From: CAYSZB01 sp964435475
Lineage (GTDB): Bacteria; Chloroflexota; Anaerolineae; Anaerolineales; Anaerolineaceae
Length of the DNA: 52,148 nt
Direction of reading: 5' to 3'
Assembly (NCBI GenBank): GCA_964435475.1
Contig: CAYSZB010000010.1
Span: 1-52,148 of the forward strand
The translations under genes were made by a program, and so were the position numbers. Shown here piece by piece: positions 1 to 9,800 of the stretch. Under the pieces are notes generated by a model. It saw nothing but the letters and a program-made list of their open reading frames with translations. It was not told the origin of the DNA and searched no databases. How positions within the stretch are numbered: the stretch's first letter is position 1; the number at the start of each line of letters is the position of its first letter.

Positions 1-34
1 AACTTCGATAACTTCATGACGTGTTCATATCCTT

Positions 35-580
35 TCAATCTTGACGGTCGATGAGCCAAATCAGCCAGTCCACCTGTGAGCGGATGACCAGGCGACGATA
101 GGCCAGGAATTCGGCATTAAAACCTTCACCGGCAGCGGGGGAAGCAGATTTGTCTTCAATTTCCGCCTGCCAGCGCTGACATTCCGCCAGCTGGCTATGG
201 AGGAGGTCAGACAGCATTTTATTTTCGGATCGCTGACGAAGAAAAAAGAGTTTTAAAAGGAAAACCGGGCGCAGATCGCGCGGATGGGTCACAACCGTGT
301 TCAACCAGCGGTCAAAGAGTGCGCCACCCTGTGGTGTGATCGAGAACTGAACCCGCGCGGGGTGGGCATCGCCTGGCTGCAGGGCACCTGTGATCAGACC
401 ATCCCGTTCAAGTTTGTTCAGCTGGGCATAAAGGTTCGACATCCTGACGCGCCAGATCATGCCAACGTCACCAGCGTCATTGATGCGCTTGAATAATTCA
501 TAACCATGGGTCGGCTTTTGATCCAGCAAGCCCAACAGCATGTATTCAGAGGTCAGGAGGTCAGAACTTTTCTTCTTCAT
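35..580 (-). CDS. PadR family transcriptional regulator
   Basis: A 181-residue PadR-type repressor. The N-terminal winged helix (about residues 8-85) carries the family pattern LLGLLDQKPTHGYEL, followed by NLYAQLNKLERDGLI (recognition helix and start of the wing). The C-terminal half is helical and tryptophan-rich (Vir-type dimerisation region). I start it at ATG 580. An in-frame TTG at 592 lies inside a perfect palindrome that looks like its operator, so it is a poor start. The gene is divergent from a GH3 glycosidase, which may be its target, and any gene it precedes lies beyond the window edge. The ligand is unknown. Confidence 0.9.
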   Translation of the reverse strand: MKKKSSDLLTSEYMLLGLLDQKPTHGYELFKRINDAGDVGMIWRVRMSNLYAQLNKLERDGLITGALQPGDAHPARVQFSITPQGGALFDRWLNTVVTHPRDLRPVFLLKLFFLRQRSENKMLSDLLHSQLAECQRWQAEIEDKSASPAAGEGFNAEFLAYRRLVIRSQVDWLIWLIDRQD

Positions 581-584
581 GATA

Positions 585-603
585 ATACTCAATCATTGAG
601 TAT
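585..603. promoter_or_regulatory. Perfect palindrome, probable PadR operator
   Basis: ATACTCAAT and ATTGAGTAT form 9-bp arms around a single central base, ending 4 bp upstream of the PadR start codon. PadR repressors usually control their own promoter through such inverted repeats, so autoregulation is the simplest reading. The repeat is seen directly; its binding partner is inferred. Confidence 0.7.
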
Positions 604-697
604 ATCATGGAAGGAACCGGCAAGATATAAAATCAAACAAATCCTACTTTGAGCTGTCAAATTGATGGCGAAAAACCCTTCAGCAAGGTGGGTCAGG

Positions 698-710
698 TAT
701 AATTACTCAA
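698..710 (+). promoter_or_regulatory. -10 box of the GH3 gene with a PadR-like half-site
   Basis: A consensus TATAAT (698-703) is followed at once by TACTCAA (704-710), which matches 7 bases of the PadR palindrome arm. A repressor bound here would cover the predicted transcription start. No good -35 hexamer is visible. Confidence 0.5.
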
Positions 711-734
711 CTTTACGACTAAAAGGCGGAAAAA

Positions 735-3167
735 ATGACCGATAAATTTCAGTATGTTATTGACCAGATGAGCCTGGAAGAAAAAGCCAGCCTGTGCTCA
801 GGGCAGGATGCCTGGCATACCAAGGGTGTCGAACACCTGGGCGTACCGGCGATCATGATGACCGATGGCCCGCATGGTTTGCGCAAGGAAGCAGGAAATT
901 CTGGCGAGCCGGGGATGCAACCAAGCGTGCCAGCCACCTGTTTTCCACCGGCAGTGCTGACCTCCTGCTCATTTGACCGGGACCTGATGCATGAGATCGG
1001 GGTGGCGATCGGCGAGGAATGCAAGCAGGAAAGGGTTTCAGTTATCCTTGGCCCGGGGGTCAACATCAAGAGATCGCCGCTGTGCGGACGCAACTTTGAA
1101 TACTTCTCAGAAGACCCCCTGGTGGCAGGCGAGATCTCTGCAGCCCTGGTTGAAGGCATTCAAAGCCAGGGCATTGGCACCTGCATGAAGCACTATGCCT
1201 GCAATAACCAGGAAACCTCACGCATGATCAACGATTCGATCGTGGATGAACGCGCCCTGCGGGAGATCTACCTGCCCGCTTTCGAGATCGGGATCAAGAA
1301 AGCCAAACCCTGGACTTTAATGTGCGCTTACAACAAGATCAATGGCACCTATGCCTGTGAACACCAGGAACTGATGACCGATATCCCACGCGATGAGTGG
1401 GGGTTTGATGGTGCGATCATGACCGACTGGGGGGCGATGGATGAGCGTGTATGGTCGATCAAGAGTGGATTGGACCTGGAAATGCCCTATGCCGGCCCGC
1501 AAAACGACCAGCTGATCGTCGAAGCAGTAAAATCCGGCAAACTGGACATGGCAACCCTGGACCGCACAGTGCGGCGCATGCTGGAATTGGTAGAGAAAGG
1601 CAAAGTCAACCTGGTTGATAATTTCAAATACGATATTGAGAAGCACGATGCAGTGGCAAGAAAAGCAGCCTGCGAATCAGCGGTGCTGCTCAAGAATGAC
1701 GGCATTTTACCGCTCAAACAAAACGTCAGCATGGCAGTGGTCGGTGAATTTGCGCAAAAACCACGCTACCAGGGCGCCGGCAGCAGCCGCATCAATCCCC
1801 ATAAGATCACATCGGCGATCAATGAACTGGATGCCAACGGGATTGCCTACACCTACAGCCGCGGGTATGACCTCAAAGGCAAAGAAGACGCCGAAAATCT
1901 GATCGCACAGGCTGTTGAGACCGCCAAAGGCAAAGATGTTGTTTTGATCTTTGCCGGACTGCCGGATGCATATGAGTCAGAAGGCTTTGACCGCACCAAC
2001 ATTGACATGCCCAGGGAACACAACGCGCTGATCGAACGCGTGGCAGAACAGAACCCCAACGTGGTCGTGGTGCTGCATGAAGGCAGCGCTGTAAGTATGC
2101 CCTGGCTGGACAAGGTGCGCGGCGTGTTGTATATGGGACTGGGCGGGCAGTGCGTTGGTGCCGCCGCCGTGGACCTGTTATTTGGCAAGGTTAACCCATC
2201 AGGCAAACTGACCGAAACCTACCCACTAAAACTTTCGGACGCCCCGTCAAGCAAGCAGTTCGGGCAGCGGCTGGTCACACAGTACCGGGAAAGCATTTTT
2301 GTGGGCTACCGCTACTATGACAAGGCTAACAAAGCAGTACTTTTCCCCTTTGGTCACGGCCTTTCCTATACGCAGTTTGCTTACAGTGACCTGCAAATCT
2401 CACAGAGCCAAATCAGCGACCAGGACACTCTAACAGTCAAGGTGAAGGTCAGGAATGTCGGAGAGCGTTTTGGAAAAGAGATCGTCCAGTTGTATGTGGC
2501 ACCACCCGAATCAGCCATATTCAAGCCACAAAAGGAACTGCGCCATTTTGCAAAGGTGGCTTTGGAACCCGGCGAGGAAAAGGAAGTGTCCTTTGTTTTG
2601 GGGATGCGGGCATTTGCATACTGGAACGTACTGATCCATGACTGGCACGTAGAAAGCGGTACGTACGAAGTACTGGTGGGCAGTTCCAGTGCTGACATCC
2701 GCCTTAAAGCCATGGTCAATATCACCTCCACGGCAGGAGACATGCCAGTGCCTTCTTACCGCGAGAAAGCGCCGGTCTATTATGCAATGCCACAGGGAAA
2801 CCTGGATGTGCCTCTTGAGCAATTCGAGGAAGTATATGGGAATAAGATAAATATTCCACGTGAGGGTGATAAAGCGCCCTTGACAATGAACTCGACCATT
2901 TATGATGCCCGTCATACCAAAGTCGGAAGATGGTTGATGGCAAGCACCAAGAAGAACTTGCAAAAAATGGTGGGGGGAGAAGTTGATGATGGTAATATGC
3001 GTATGATGGAAGCCGTATTGATTGACTTACCATTCCGATCTTTTGGGATGATGGGAATGCCCCCAAAAATTATCGAAGGCCTGGTGTTGATTATGAATAA
3101 AAAGATCTTCAAAGGACTGGGCTTTGTCATTAAAGGGATCACAGCCCAAAAGAAAGCCCGCAAGTGA
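735..3167 (+). CDS. Glycoside hydrolase family 3, beta-glucosidase-like
   Basis: An 810-residue GH3 enzyme that removes non-reducing terminal sugars from beta-linked glycosides. The N-terminal TIM barrel (about 30-290) contains TDGPHGLR, KHYACNNQE and the nucleophile motif IMTDWGAM (Asp231). The alpha/beta sandwich domain (about 310-540) and a fibronectin III-like domain (about 570-670) follow, and a further C-terminal part of about 140 residues extends past the usual end. There is no signal peptide, so it should act in the cytoplasm on imported oligosaccharides. AAAGGCGG just upstream of the ATG serves as ribosome binding site. Exact sugar specificity cannot be read from the sequence. It is divergent from the PadR gene, which may regulate it. 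Confidence 0.92.
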   Translation: MTDKFQYVIDQMSLEEKASLCSGQDAWHTKGVEHLGVPAIMMTDGPHGLRKEAGNSGEPGMQPSVPATCFPPAVLTSCSFDRDLMHEIGVAIGEECKQERVSVILGPGVNIKRSPLCGRNFEYFSEDPLVAGEISAALVEGIQSQGIGTCMKHYACNNQETSRMINDSIVDERALREIYLPAFEIGIKKAKPWTLMCAYNKINGTYACEHQELMTDIPRDEWGFDGAIMTDWGAMDERVWSIKSGLDLEMPYAGPQNDQLIVEAVKSGKLDMATLDRTVRRMLELVEKGKVNLVDNFKYDIEKHDAVARKAACESAVLLKNDGILPLKQNVSMAVVGEFAQKPRYQGAGSSRINPHKITSAINELDANGIAYTYSRGYDLKGKEDAENLIAQAVETAKGKDVVLIFAGLPDAYESEGFDRTNIDMPREHNALIERVAEQNPNVVVVLHEGSAVSMPWLDKVRGVLYMGLGGQCVGAAAVDLLFGKVNPSGKLTETYPLKLSDAPSSKQFGQRLVTQYRESIFVGYRYYDKANKAVLFPFGHGLSYTQFAYSDLQISQSQISDQDTLTVKVKVRNVGERFGKEIVQLYVAPPESAIFKPQKELRHFAKVALEPGEEKEVSFVLGMRAFAYWNVLIHDWHVESGTYEVLVGSSSADIRLKAMVNITSTAGDMPVPSYREKAPVYYAMPQGNLDVPLEQFEEVYGNKINIPREGDKAPLTMNSTIYDARHTKVGRWLMASTKKNLQKMVGGEVDDGNMRMMEAVLIDLPFRSFGMMGMPPKIIEGLVLIMNKKIFKGLGFVIKGITAQKKARK

Positions 3168-3185
3168 TCCGTTGATCAATTAGAA

Positions 3186-3216
3186 CAGCCTGGCTCTGAA
3201 GTTTAGAACCAGGCTG
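3186..3216. terminator. Hairpin between the convergent GH3 and recF genes
   Basis: CAGCCTGG (3186-3193) pairs with CCAGGCTG (3209-3216), with TCT/AGA extending the stem inside. The right side is followed by ATTTGTTTAAT, a weak T-tract, so this is a probable terminator for the GH3 gene. Confidence 0.55.
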
Positions 3217-3250
3217 ATTTGTTTAATGGTTTAGGATGTTTATTTAGAGA

Positions 3251-4447
3251 TCACTTGACGATCATGCCGGTTTCCAGGGTCCATACTTCCTGGCGGCTGA
3301 CAAATTCAGTTTCGAACATGGCAAGGTCAGCAGATGTCAACAGCGACTGTTCTACCTCCTCCACCACTTTCAGGAGGTCACTGCGGCGCTGGGGATCAAG
3401 TTCGGATAGGATCTCATCGAGCAGGAGGACAGGCCACTCGCCGGTCTTGCTGCGCATCCACTGGACCTCGGCCATTTTCATCGAGAGGACGGCTGTGCGG
3501 CCCTGGCCCCGTGAGCCGAAATCGCCGAGGTCGAGCTTGTTGCTGATGAACCGCAGTTCATCGCGGTGCGGTCCGAGGGTGGTTGCGCCGCGCTGGATAT
3601 CGCCGCGGTGGGCAGCGTGCAGGGCGGCAAGATAACCGGACTGCAGGTCGGGCAATGAGATGGCGCTGCGGTCCAGGTCGACCTCGACCGGCAAGGCAAG
3701 CTGCCCGCGGGGGGCGGGAATGGGCTCGTAAGCCGGCTGGTATGAGAGACGCAACACTTCCTGGTTATCGGTGAGGCGTTGGTGAAAACGGCGTGCCAGG
3801 TCTGCCAGCTCGTTGATCGCCTGGATGCGCACGTGCATGACAAAGGCAGCGTGTTTGGCCAACATTTCATCCCACACGTCAAGTTGCGACGAGTCGCCAC
3901 CCTGTTCACCAAGCGTTTTTAACAAGGCATTGCGCCTGGTCAGGACCTTACCCAACTCGGTTAGGTGGTGGGCATAGTGCGGGACAACCTGGCTGATCAA
4001 CTCGTCCAGGTATTGGCGGCGGTCGGCTGGTGCACCTTCGATCACACGGGTCATCTGGGGCGTGAAAAGCACGGCATTGAACTGCCCCAGGGTATCGGAA
4101 GGACGTTTTTTGACCCCATCCAAAAGGATCTGCTTGCTGAAACGCGGCTGCAAGCCCCCACCCTCCTGGATCAGGCGCACCTCGAGGGAGTGAGTGCGCT
4201 GGCTGGTCTGGAACTCAGCGACAATACGCGCCACTGCCAGCGGGTCGCCGTTTAGACCGAGGTTTATCAACTGCCGGTCATTGATCGTATGAAAAGAGGA
4301 AAAGGTAGCCAGGTAGTAAATGGCTTCAAGGATACTGGTCTTACCCTGGGCATTCCTGCCTACCAGCAAAACAAGCCGCCTGGGTAAATCCAGGTCCAGG
4401 CGGGAAAGGGCACGAAAATTGGTCAGCGAGAGGCGTTTTAAGAACAT
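3251..4447 (-). CDS. recF: DNA replication and repair protein RecF
   Basis: A 398-residue SMC-like ATPase that helps load RecA at single-strand gaps with RecO and RecR. Features: N-terminal MFLKRLSLTNFRAL; Walker A GRNAQGKTS (30-38); family segment APADRRQYLDELISQV; ABC-type signature SRGQGRT; Walker B LLLDEILSELD (from 341). Length is normal for RecF (about 360-400). The start codon overlaps the deformylase stop by one base (TAATG), implying coupled translation. The usual dnaA-dnaN-recF neighbourhood is absent; here it follows a deformylase and a membrane protein. Confidence 0.96.
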   Translation of the reverse strand: MFLKRLSLTNFRALSRLDLDLPRRLVLLVGRNAQGKTSILEAIYYLATFSSFHTINDRQLINLGLNGDPLAVARIVAEFQTSQRTHSLEVRLIQEGGGLQPRFSKQILLDGVKKRPSDTLGQFNAVLFTPQMTRVIEGAPADRRQYLDELISQVVPHYAHHLTELGKVLTRRNALLKTLGEQGGDSSQLDVWDEMLAKHAAFVMHVRIQAINELADLARRFHQRLTDNQEVLRLSYQPAYEPIPAPRGQLALPVEVDLDRSAISLPDLQSGYLAALHAAHRGDIQRGATTLGPHRDELRFISNKLDLGDFGSRGQGRTAVLSMKMAEVQWMRSKTGEWPVLLLDEILSELDPQRRSDLLKVVEEVEQSLLTSADLAMFETEFVSRQEVWTLETGMIVK

Positions 4448-4956
4448 TAATCGCGGATCAGGGCTTGCTCCTCTTCTGTGGGTCTGAAAACGCGCGTGGC
4501 ATGATCAATGTAGAGGACGCCATTGAGATGATCGATCTCATGCTGGAAAATGCGGGCAAGCCACCCTTTGGGGGAAAGTTTGAAGGGCTGCCCATGGCGA
4601 TTGAGGGCTTTGACAACGATGCTCTGATGCCGTTCGACCTCGCCAGCCAGGTCCGGAACCGAGAGACAGGCTTCAAGGTCTGTAACCAATTCTTCGGAGC
4701 GCTTGACGATCTCCGGGTTGACTAGTACATAAAGCTTTTTGGGCGCTTCTTCATCGTCTTCACTGCCAAACTCGATCACCACCAGCTGGAGGGATTCACC
4801 CACCTGGGGGGCTGCCAGGCCAACACCCGGCGCTTCGCGCATAGTTTCGATCATATCATCCACCAGCTGCTGGAATTCCTGGTCGAAGGATTTAACCTCT
4901 TTGGCCTTGATCCGCAGCACCGGGTGGGGGAATTTTTTAATATCCAAGATTGTCAT
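4447..4956 (-). CDS. def: Peptide deformylase
   Basis: A 169-residue metallohydrolase that removes the formyl group from the initiator methionine. The three family motifs are present: GVGLAAPQ (44-51), EACLSVP with metal ligand Cys97, and HEIDH (139-143) with His139, Glu140 and His143. Motif 2 usually reads EGCLS, so the Ala before the Cys is a mild deviation. I use ATG 4956, preceded by GGTGA, rather than an in-frame GTG at 4971. The gene sits 38 bp after the cNMP/PH protein and overlaps recF by one base, so the three are probably one operon. Confidence 0.96.
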   Translation of the reverse strand: MTILDIKKFPHPVLRIKAKEVKSFDQEFQQLVDDMIETMREAPGVGLAAPQVGESLQLVVIEFGSEDDEEAPKKLYVLVNPEIVKRSEELVTDLEACLSVPDLAGEVERHQSIVVKALNRHGQPFKLSPKGWLARIFQHEIDHLNGVLYIDHATRVFRPTEEEQALIRD

Positions 4957-4994
4957 AATATCACCGCACACATTTTACCATCATACAAAGCGGA

Positions 4995-6707
4995 TTAATC
5001 CCGGGGTGAAAGCTTATGCGTCTGATCACCAGTTTCGGGTTGGTCGTGAGGAGCTTCCAATGGTCGGTCAACCTGGTCATGGTAGATCTTGAACCACTCA
5101 GACACCCGCTCCCGCTCGCCGGCAATTGCAATGCGGCGTTTTTCCTCCTGGTGTTTGCCCATGCGCGAAAAAATGTCCTGCTGCACATCGGAGGGGTGAA
5201 AAACATAGTCAAAGGTCAACTGGGTGTTGCCTACAGTGATCTTCACTGTGCCAAAGTTAAAAATGATGGCAAATATCCCTTTGCGTTCGAATTCAATGCT
5301 CAGGATGCTTTCAAGAGGGGCAGACCGGCGGTTTTCTTTGCCCAGTGGCTTGCGCTCGATATCGATCACCTGGTCCTCGGTAAGTTGATAAATGTCATTG
5401 CGCCAGTCAATGAAGTTATAGAAAAACCACAGAAAGACCCCTGCAAGGAAAAGCATGGTGAAAACCAGCAAGGGAACCTTGTTGGTGAGTTTGATGGCAT
5501 TGGTCAACACAGCACTGCCCAGGATCACCCCACCCAACAACAGGATGAGCGGCAACCAGGTATGCTTGACCAGGACCAGCCAATGCTTGCGGTAGGTGAT
5601 CACGCCACCATTTTCAAAACGCAACTTGAGGAAGTCAGCAAAGAGCCATTCCCAGAAGGTCGCCTCACGGGCTTGTTGAACAGGTTGAGTGGCACCCAGC
5701 TGCACGGGTTCGGTTGGCAATTGAGTCAGATCCGCATCATCATTCAACTTGCGGATCAGTGCTTTGCGCATTTCTTCGCCTTCATCAGAAAGTTCGCTCT
5801 TCTTATGGATCTGCCAGTATGCTTCAACCATGGCGGCAATTTGTGGAGCGTAGGCGATCCTTTTAAAGCTGATCGGACCGATAAACGTTCTTACCGTGAC
5901 ATCACCATAGCCAAGGATGTTGCCCAGGCGGGTCTTGCTCGTCCCGACAGACATTATGGTGCTGAGGGGCGCTTCCTGGCGGCTGTCATAGATGCCAGCC
6001 ACTTTTTCAACCCAGACCATGCGTTTGTTGGTCAGGATGTAATAATCATTCGACCAGTTGAAGATGTTCCATGCCAGCCAGGCAAGGCTGAACGCAAAAC
6101 CTCCGCCCATCAGGACCAGGCTGGCAGTTGAAGCCGCAGGCCAGGCGTTGGAGACCAGGACAGCCAACAACATGACGGCGATGAAGAAAAGGATCGGCAG
6201 TGATATTGCTCCAAGCAGCAGGGCGGGGTGTTTGCGTGAGATCACATGAATGACCTCATCCTCACCCAGCCAGGAGAAGGTCATTTTCTGACTGAGGGAG
6301 CGACTTTCAGCTAAAACACTCATGTTGTCCCTGACCTGGGGGTATTTTTCAAGAAACTTTGGGATATGACGATTGGCAATGAAAAGAATGGTTGAAGGTC
6401 GTTTGGTGACAACGCTGGACTGGCGGTTTGGCAGGTAAAAAAGGGCTTCCTCCCCGGCAAAATCGCCGGATTCCAGGAGCAGTCTTTCTTCAAGCCCGCC
6501 AGGTTTCTCATCGACCAGGGCAGCCTCGCCATCAAAGATCAGGAAGAAGCCTTCGGTTGGTTCACCCTTTTTGCACAGGTATTCACCACTAAGAGCATCA
6601 AACTCATTAAACAGAGCAGCGATCCCGGTCAAACCAGCCTCATCCACGCCAGTGAAGATGGTGGTTGAACGCAGGAATTGGATTCGGGCTCGCAGTTGCT
6701 CTTCCAT
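4995..6707 (-). CDS. Membrane protein with cyclic nucleotide-binding domain and two TM-PH modules
   Basis: A 570-residue protein of unusual build. Residues about 10-130 form a cNMP-binding/CAP-like beta barrel with family-like stretches GEYLCKKGEPTEGFFLI and LLLESGDFAGEEALFY. Two similar modules follow, each a basic stretch, a pair of TM helices and a bacterial PH-like domain. Module 1: TM about 162-186 and 195-215, PH from NDYYILTNKRMVWVEK. Module 2: TM about 380-402 and 411-431, PH from NDIYQLTEDQVIDIER. A charged tail ends the protein. It is probably an inner-membrane sensor with cytoplasmic ligand-binding and PH parts. Whether it binds cAMP, c-di-GMP or nothing is not evident. There is no ribosome binding site; a -10 box lies 6 nt before the ATG. 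Confidence 0.8.
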   Translation of the reverse strand: MEEQLRARIQFLRSTTIFTGVDEAGLTGIAALFNEFDALSGEYLCKKGEPTEGFFLIFDGEAALVDEKPGGLEERLLLESGDFAGEEALFYLPNRQSSVVTKRPSTILFIANRHIPKFLEKYPQVRDNMSVLAESRSLSQKMTFSWLGEDEVIHVISRKHPALLLGAISLPILFFIAVMLLAVLVSNAWPAASTASLVLMGGGFAFSLAWLAWNIFNWSNDYYILTNKRMVWVEKVAGIYDSRQEAPLSTIMSVGTSKTRLGNILGYGDVTVRTFIGPISFKRIAYAPQIAAMVEAYWQIHKKSELSDEGEEMRKALIRKLNDDADLTQLPTEPVQLGATQPVQQAREATFWEWLFADFLKLRFENGGVITYRKHWLVLVKHTWLPLILLLGGVILGSAVLTNAIKLTNKVPLLVFTMLFLAGVFLWFFYNFIDWRNDIYQLTEDQVIDIERKPLGKENRRSAPLESILSIEFERKGIFAIIFNFGTVKITVGNTQLTFDYVFHPSDVQQDIFSRMGKHQEEKRRIAIAGERERVSEWFKIYHDQVDRPLEAPHDQPETGDQTHKLSPRD

Positions 6708-6713
6708 GGTTAT

Positions 6714-6719
6714 AGTATA
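6714..6719 (-). promoter_or_regulatory. -10 box, leaderless start of the cNMP/PH gene
   Basis: TATACT on the minus strand ends 6 nt before ATG 6707. The expected transcription start falls on the start codon, which has no Shine-Dalgarno sequence. Confidence 0.5.
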
Positions 6720-6804
6720 AGCGAAGTTTTAACCGAAATAAAGGATTATTTTCGTCGCCCTCCTTATACAAATTATCGACAGGAGCCATGAGAGGTTTGG
6801 CTTG

Positions 6805-6813
6805 TGTTAAAAT
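6805..6813 (+). promoter_or_regulatory. Extended -10 promoter of the Zn-ribbon/ATPase/phosphatase gene
   Basis: TGTTAAAAT fits the extended -10 form TGnTAnAAT. The predicted start is about 15 nt before the ATG at 6835, which has no recognisable Shine-Dalgarno sequence. Confidence 0.5.
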
Positions 6814-6834
6814 TTAGTTAATCAATAATATTAA

Positions 6835-9800
6835 ATGGATACCAACAGGATTTGCCACAATTGCCAGAAAAAGAACCCGGGGGATGCGCAGTTCTGCATG
6901 CACTGTGGAACGAATCTTGGTGATCCTGTCGGTTTTTTTCTTGCAGAAAAAGAGTTAAAATCCACGCCGTCCAGGAGCGAACTATCTACATTACTTGACC
7001 TGACTGAAACCCTCCAGGCTGGGCTGGGAGGAGTGGTGGTGATCACAGGCGACGCCAGGATAGGCAAGAGTCAGCTGGTCAGGGCATGGCAGAAAAAAAT
7101 GGCTGATCTCCATGGCAGCAAGCCTCTCAGGTGGGTGATTGTGAAGCCTGGAATAGTCAGTGATGAAAGTCAATTTGCCTACCATGGGTTGATCAGGCAA
7201 TCATTTTTTGAAAGCGGTTTTCCTCTCACCACTGAAGAGACTGATCCACAAGGGGATGACCCGATTTCTTTAGCGGCAGAGATACAGGCTATAACCGGGA
7301 GTATGCCTTTGATCCTGGTCCTGGAGGACATCCAAACGCTCGGCAGGTCTTCCATTCCAACCATTGAATCACTGGTAAGTTTAACTTACCTGGCGCCTTT
7401 CATGCTGGTGCTGGTCAGCCGATATGAGCGGACATCACCGGGATGGCAGGTGATCAAGAAGGTGAGTGATCACAGTGACCCGCATGTGGTGCACATCAAC
7501 CTGGATGCTATGAACCGGCAACAGACCAGCCGCCTGATCATGGAATACCTGGACTGCATCAGCGAACCGGCCAACCTGGTTGACGAGGTTTATCGATTGG
7601 CTAATGGCAACCCGGGCTATACATTGGATATCATCAAAGCCATTGTTGACCAGGGCATCATTAAGCGTTCCGGTAAGCGCTGGCAAATACCCAGGAATTT
7701 ATCCGGGATTCCCATCCCAGGTGAAATCAGAGATGACTTTCATCTCATTCTCAACCAATTGCCAGGCACCAGCAGAGTAACCCTGGAAGTTGCGTCAGTG
7801 ATAGGGCTGACATTTCAACGCACACTGATCGATCATATTATCAAGAAAATTGACCCGGAGGTCCCGGTTAATCAACTGATCGCCCTTCTTGAAACGAATA
7901 ACCTTTTCAAGCGCGAACAGGTCAAACCTGAGATCATCTATGCCTTCAGGCAACCGATCCTCCAGGCGATCATATACGAGGACATTGAACCCGCAAGGCG
8001 CAAGCAGTTACACTTCATAACAGCAGAGGCTATCCAGGCACTCTACCCCGAGGAAATCAACAAACAGGCCACAATACTGGCTTATCATCATATACAGGCT
8101 GGTAACAAAGGTTCAGCAGGCAAGTTCTTCAGCCTGGCAGCAAACCAGGCTTTGGATGAGGAAAGGGACCAGGAAGCAGAAGAACTCTTCGGCCGGGCAA
8201 TTGCCTTCACGAAAAACAGGCGCGATAAGGCTGAGTTATACCTTGGCCTGGGAAAAACCCTCGCCCACCAGAGACAGCATACAGACGCCATTCAAACGTG
8301 GGAAAAAGCAGCAAAAACCTTCATCGCGTTGCATGATCATCCCATGATCGCCAAAACCTATGCCCTGATGGCGCGCTCAGCCTGGGGAAACAGTGATCTT
8401 CAAAAATGCCTGGAAATTGCGCTGGCAGGATGGGAATTAGTTAAAGAAGAACCAGCGACTTCCGAACATGCAGCCCTGGTCCACGAGATCGGGCGGGCAT
8501 ATTTCTTTATCAATGACATGGAAAACGCGCAGGCATACTGTGAGCAAGCCCTGCGGATGACCAGGGAGCTGAAGGCCTTTGATGTGCAGGCAGAAGTGCT
8601 GGCAACAATGGGGGTTTTGCCCACCCTTCCGCCCAAAAAAGCAGTCGCTGCACTGCAGGCATCCATCCGCCTGGCAGAGCAGTATGGGTTACCATCCACC
8701 GCCTTCCGAGCTTATATCAACCTTTCATCCATATTAGAAGATATCGGTGAGGTCCGTTTGGCTCGTGACCAGAGGATCAAGGCGTTGCAGTTCAGTCGCA
8801 GTGTCTTCTTTGCATCCGACGAGCAGGATGTCTATGCCAGCATTATCTATGCCGATATCTGGTTGGGTGAATTTGACACTGCCCGTGATCACCTAAAGAA
8901 ACTGCGCCTGTTTGAAAGGCAAGGCTATGAAAAGGAACATGGAAACCTATCCATCGTGATGCTTGAGGGTCAGCTTGAACGCCACCTGGGGAACATCTCA
9001 AGAGCCATTGAACTTTTCTCCGAAATGATCACTGAAGCCGGAAAAAGTAATGTGGTGGAGTTGGTGCAACAGGGCAATTATTACCTCGCAGAAATTTTCC
9101 TTGAATCGATCTTCATGGCCGAGGGAGTCATCTCAGCCGATAAAGTTGGTATGGCAGAGGGTTTCATCAAAAGAGCTGATGAAGTCGGAGATGTCCTGCA
9201 GGCTGGTTTCTTTGCAGTCAGCCAAAGTATAGTGATCAAAGCCTTGCAGGGAAAACCGGCAGAGGCTGAGAAACTGCTCCAAACGCTCAAGGCAGGCAAT
9301 TTCGCGCCGAAAGCTTATGCGAAAGCGATCACCCTGCTGACCGAAGCCCGGATGGCAGGTGCGAGCCAGGACTTCAAAAATTCATTATTAAAATATGCCA
9401 AATGCCTGCCATTTTTTGAAAAGATCGAAGCACGCTGGTGGGTCAGCCATATCAAATTGGAAATGGCGATCCTTCAGATCCTTATTAATGAACCGGAAAG
9501 CAATGAGACAGCCCAAAACCTTTTGAGAGAATGCCTGGTAGAGTTCAAAGACATGAGATGTGAATACTACCCTGATGTGATCATTGACAAACTGCGTATC
9601 GTGCGTCAACAAGCCCAACAACAGGCTGTGACCAGTCGATTAAATAAGCGCGAATTGGACCAGGCAGGGAGAGTTCAAACCAGTTTTATCCCCTCCAACC
9701 TGCCAGACCTGCCTGGATGGCAGATTTCCGCCACAATTGAACCTGCAAGGGAAACCTCAGGGGACTTTTTTGATTTTATAAAGCTTACCAGCGGACGTTT

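Noticed and set aside
1..17. Possible start of another minus-strand gene (ATG at 17) after padR
   Set aside because: Only 17 bases are available, too short to support a gene call, though a PadR-controlled downstream gene would not be surprising.
581..592. TTG start giving PadR four more residues
   Set aside because: The codon lies inside the operator palindrome and adds nothing conserved; ATG 580 is better.
5016..6131. A 371-codon open frame on the plus strand
   Set aside because: It is antisense to the cNMP/PH membrane protein, whose domains are clear; the plus-strand product has no recognisable motif.
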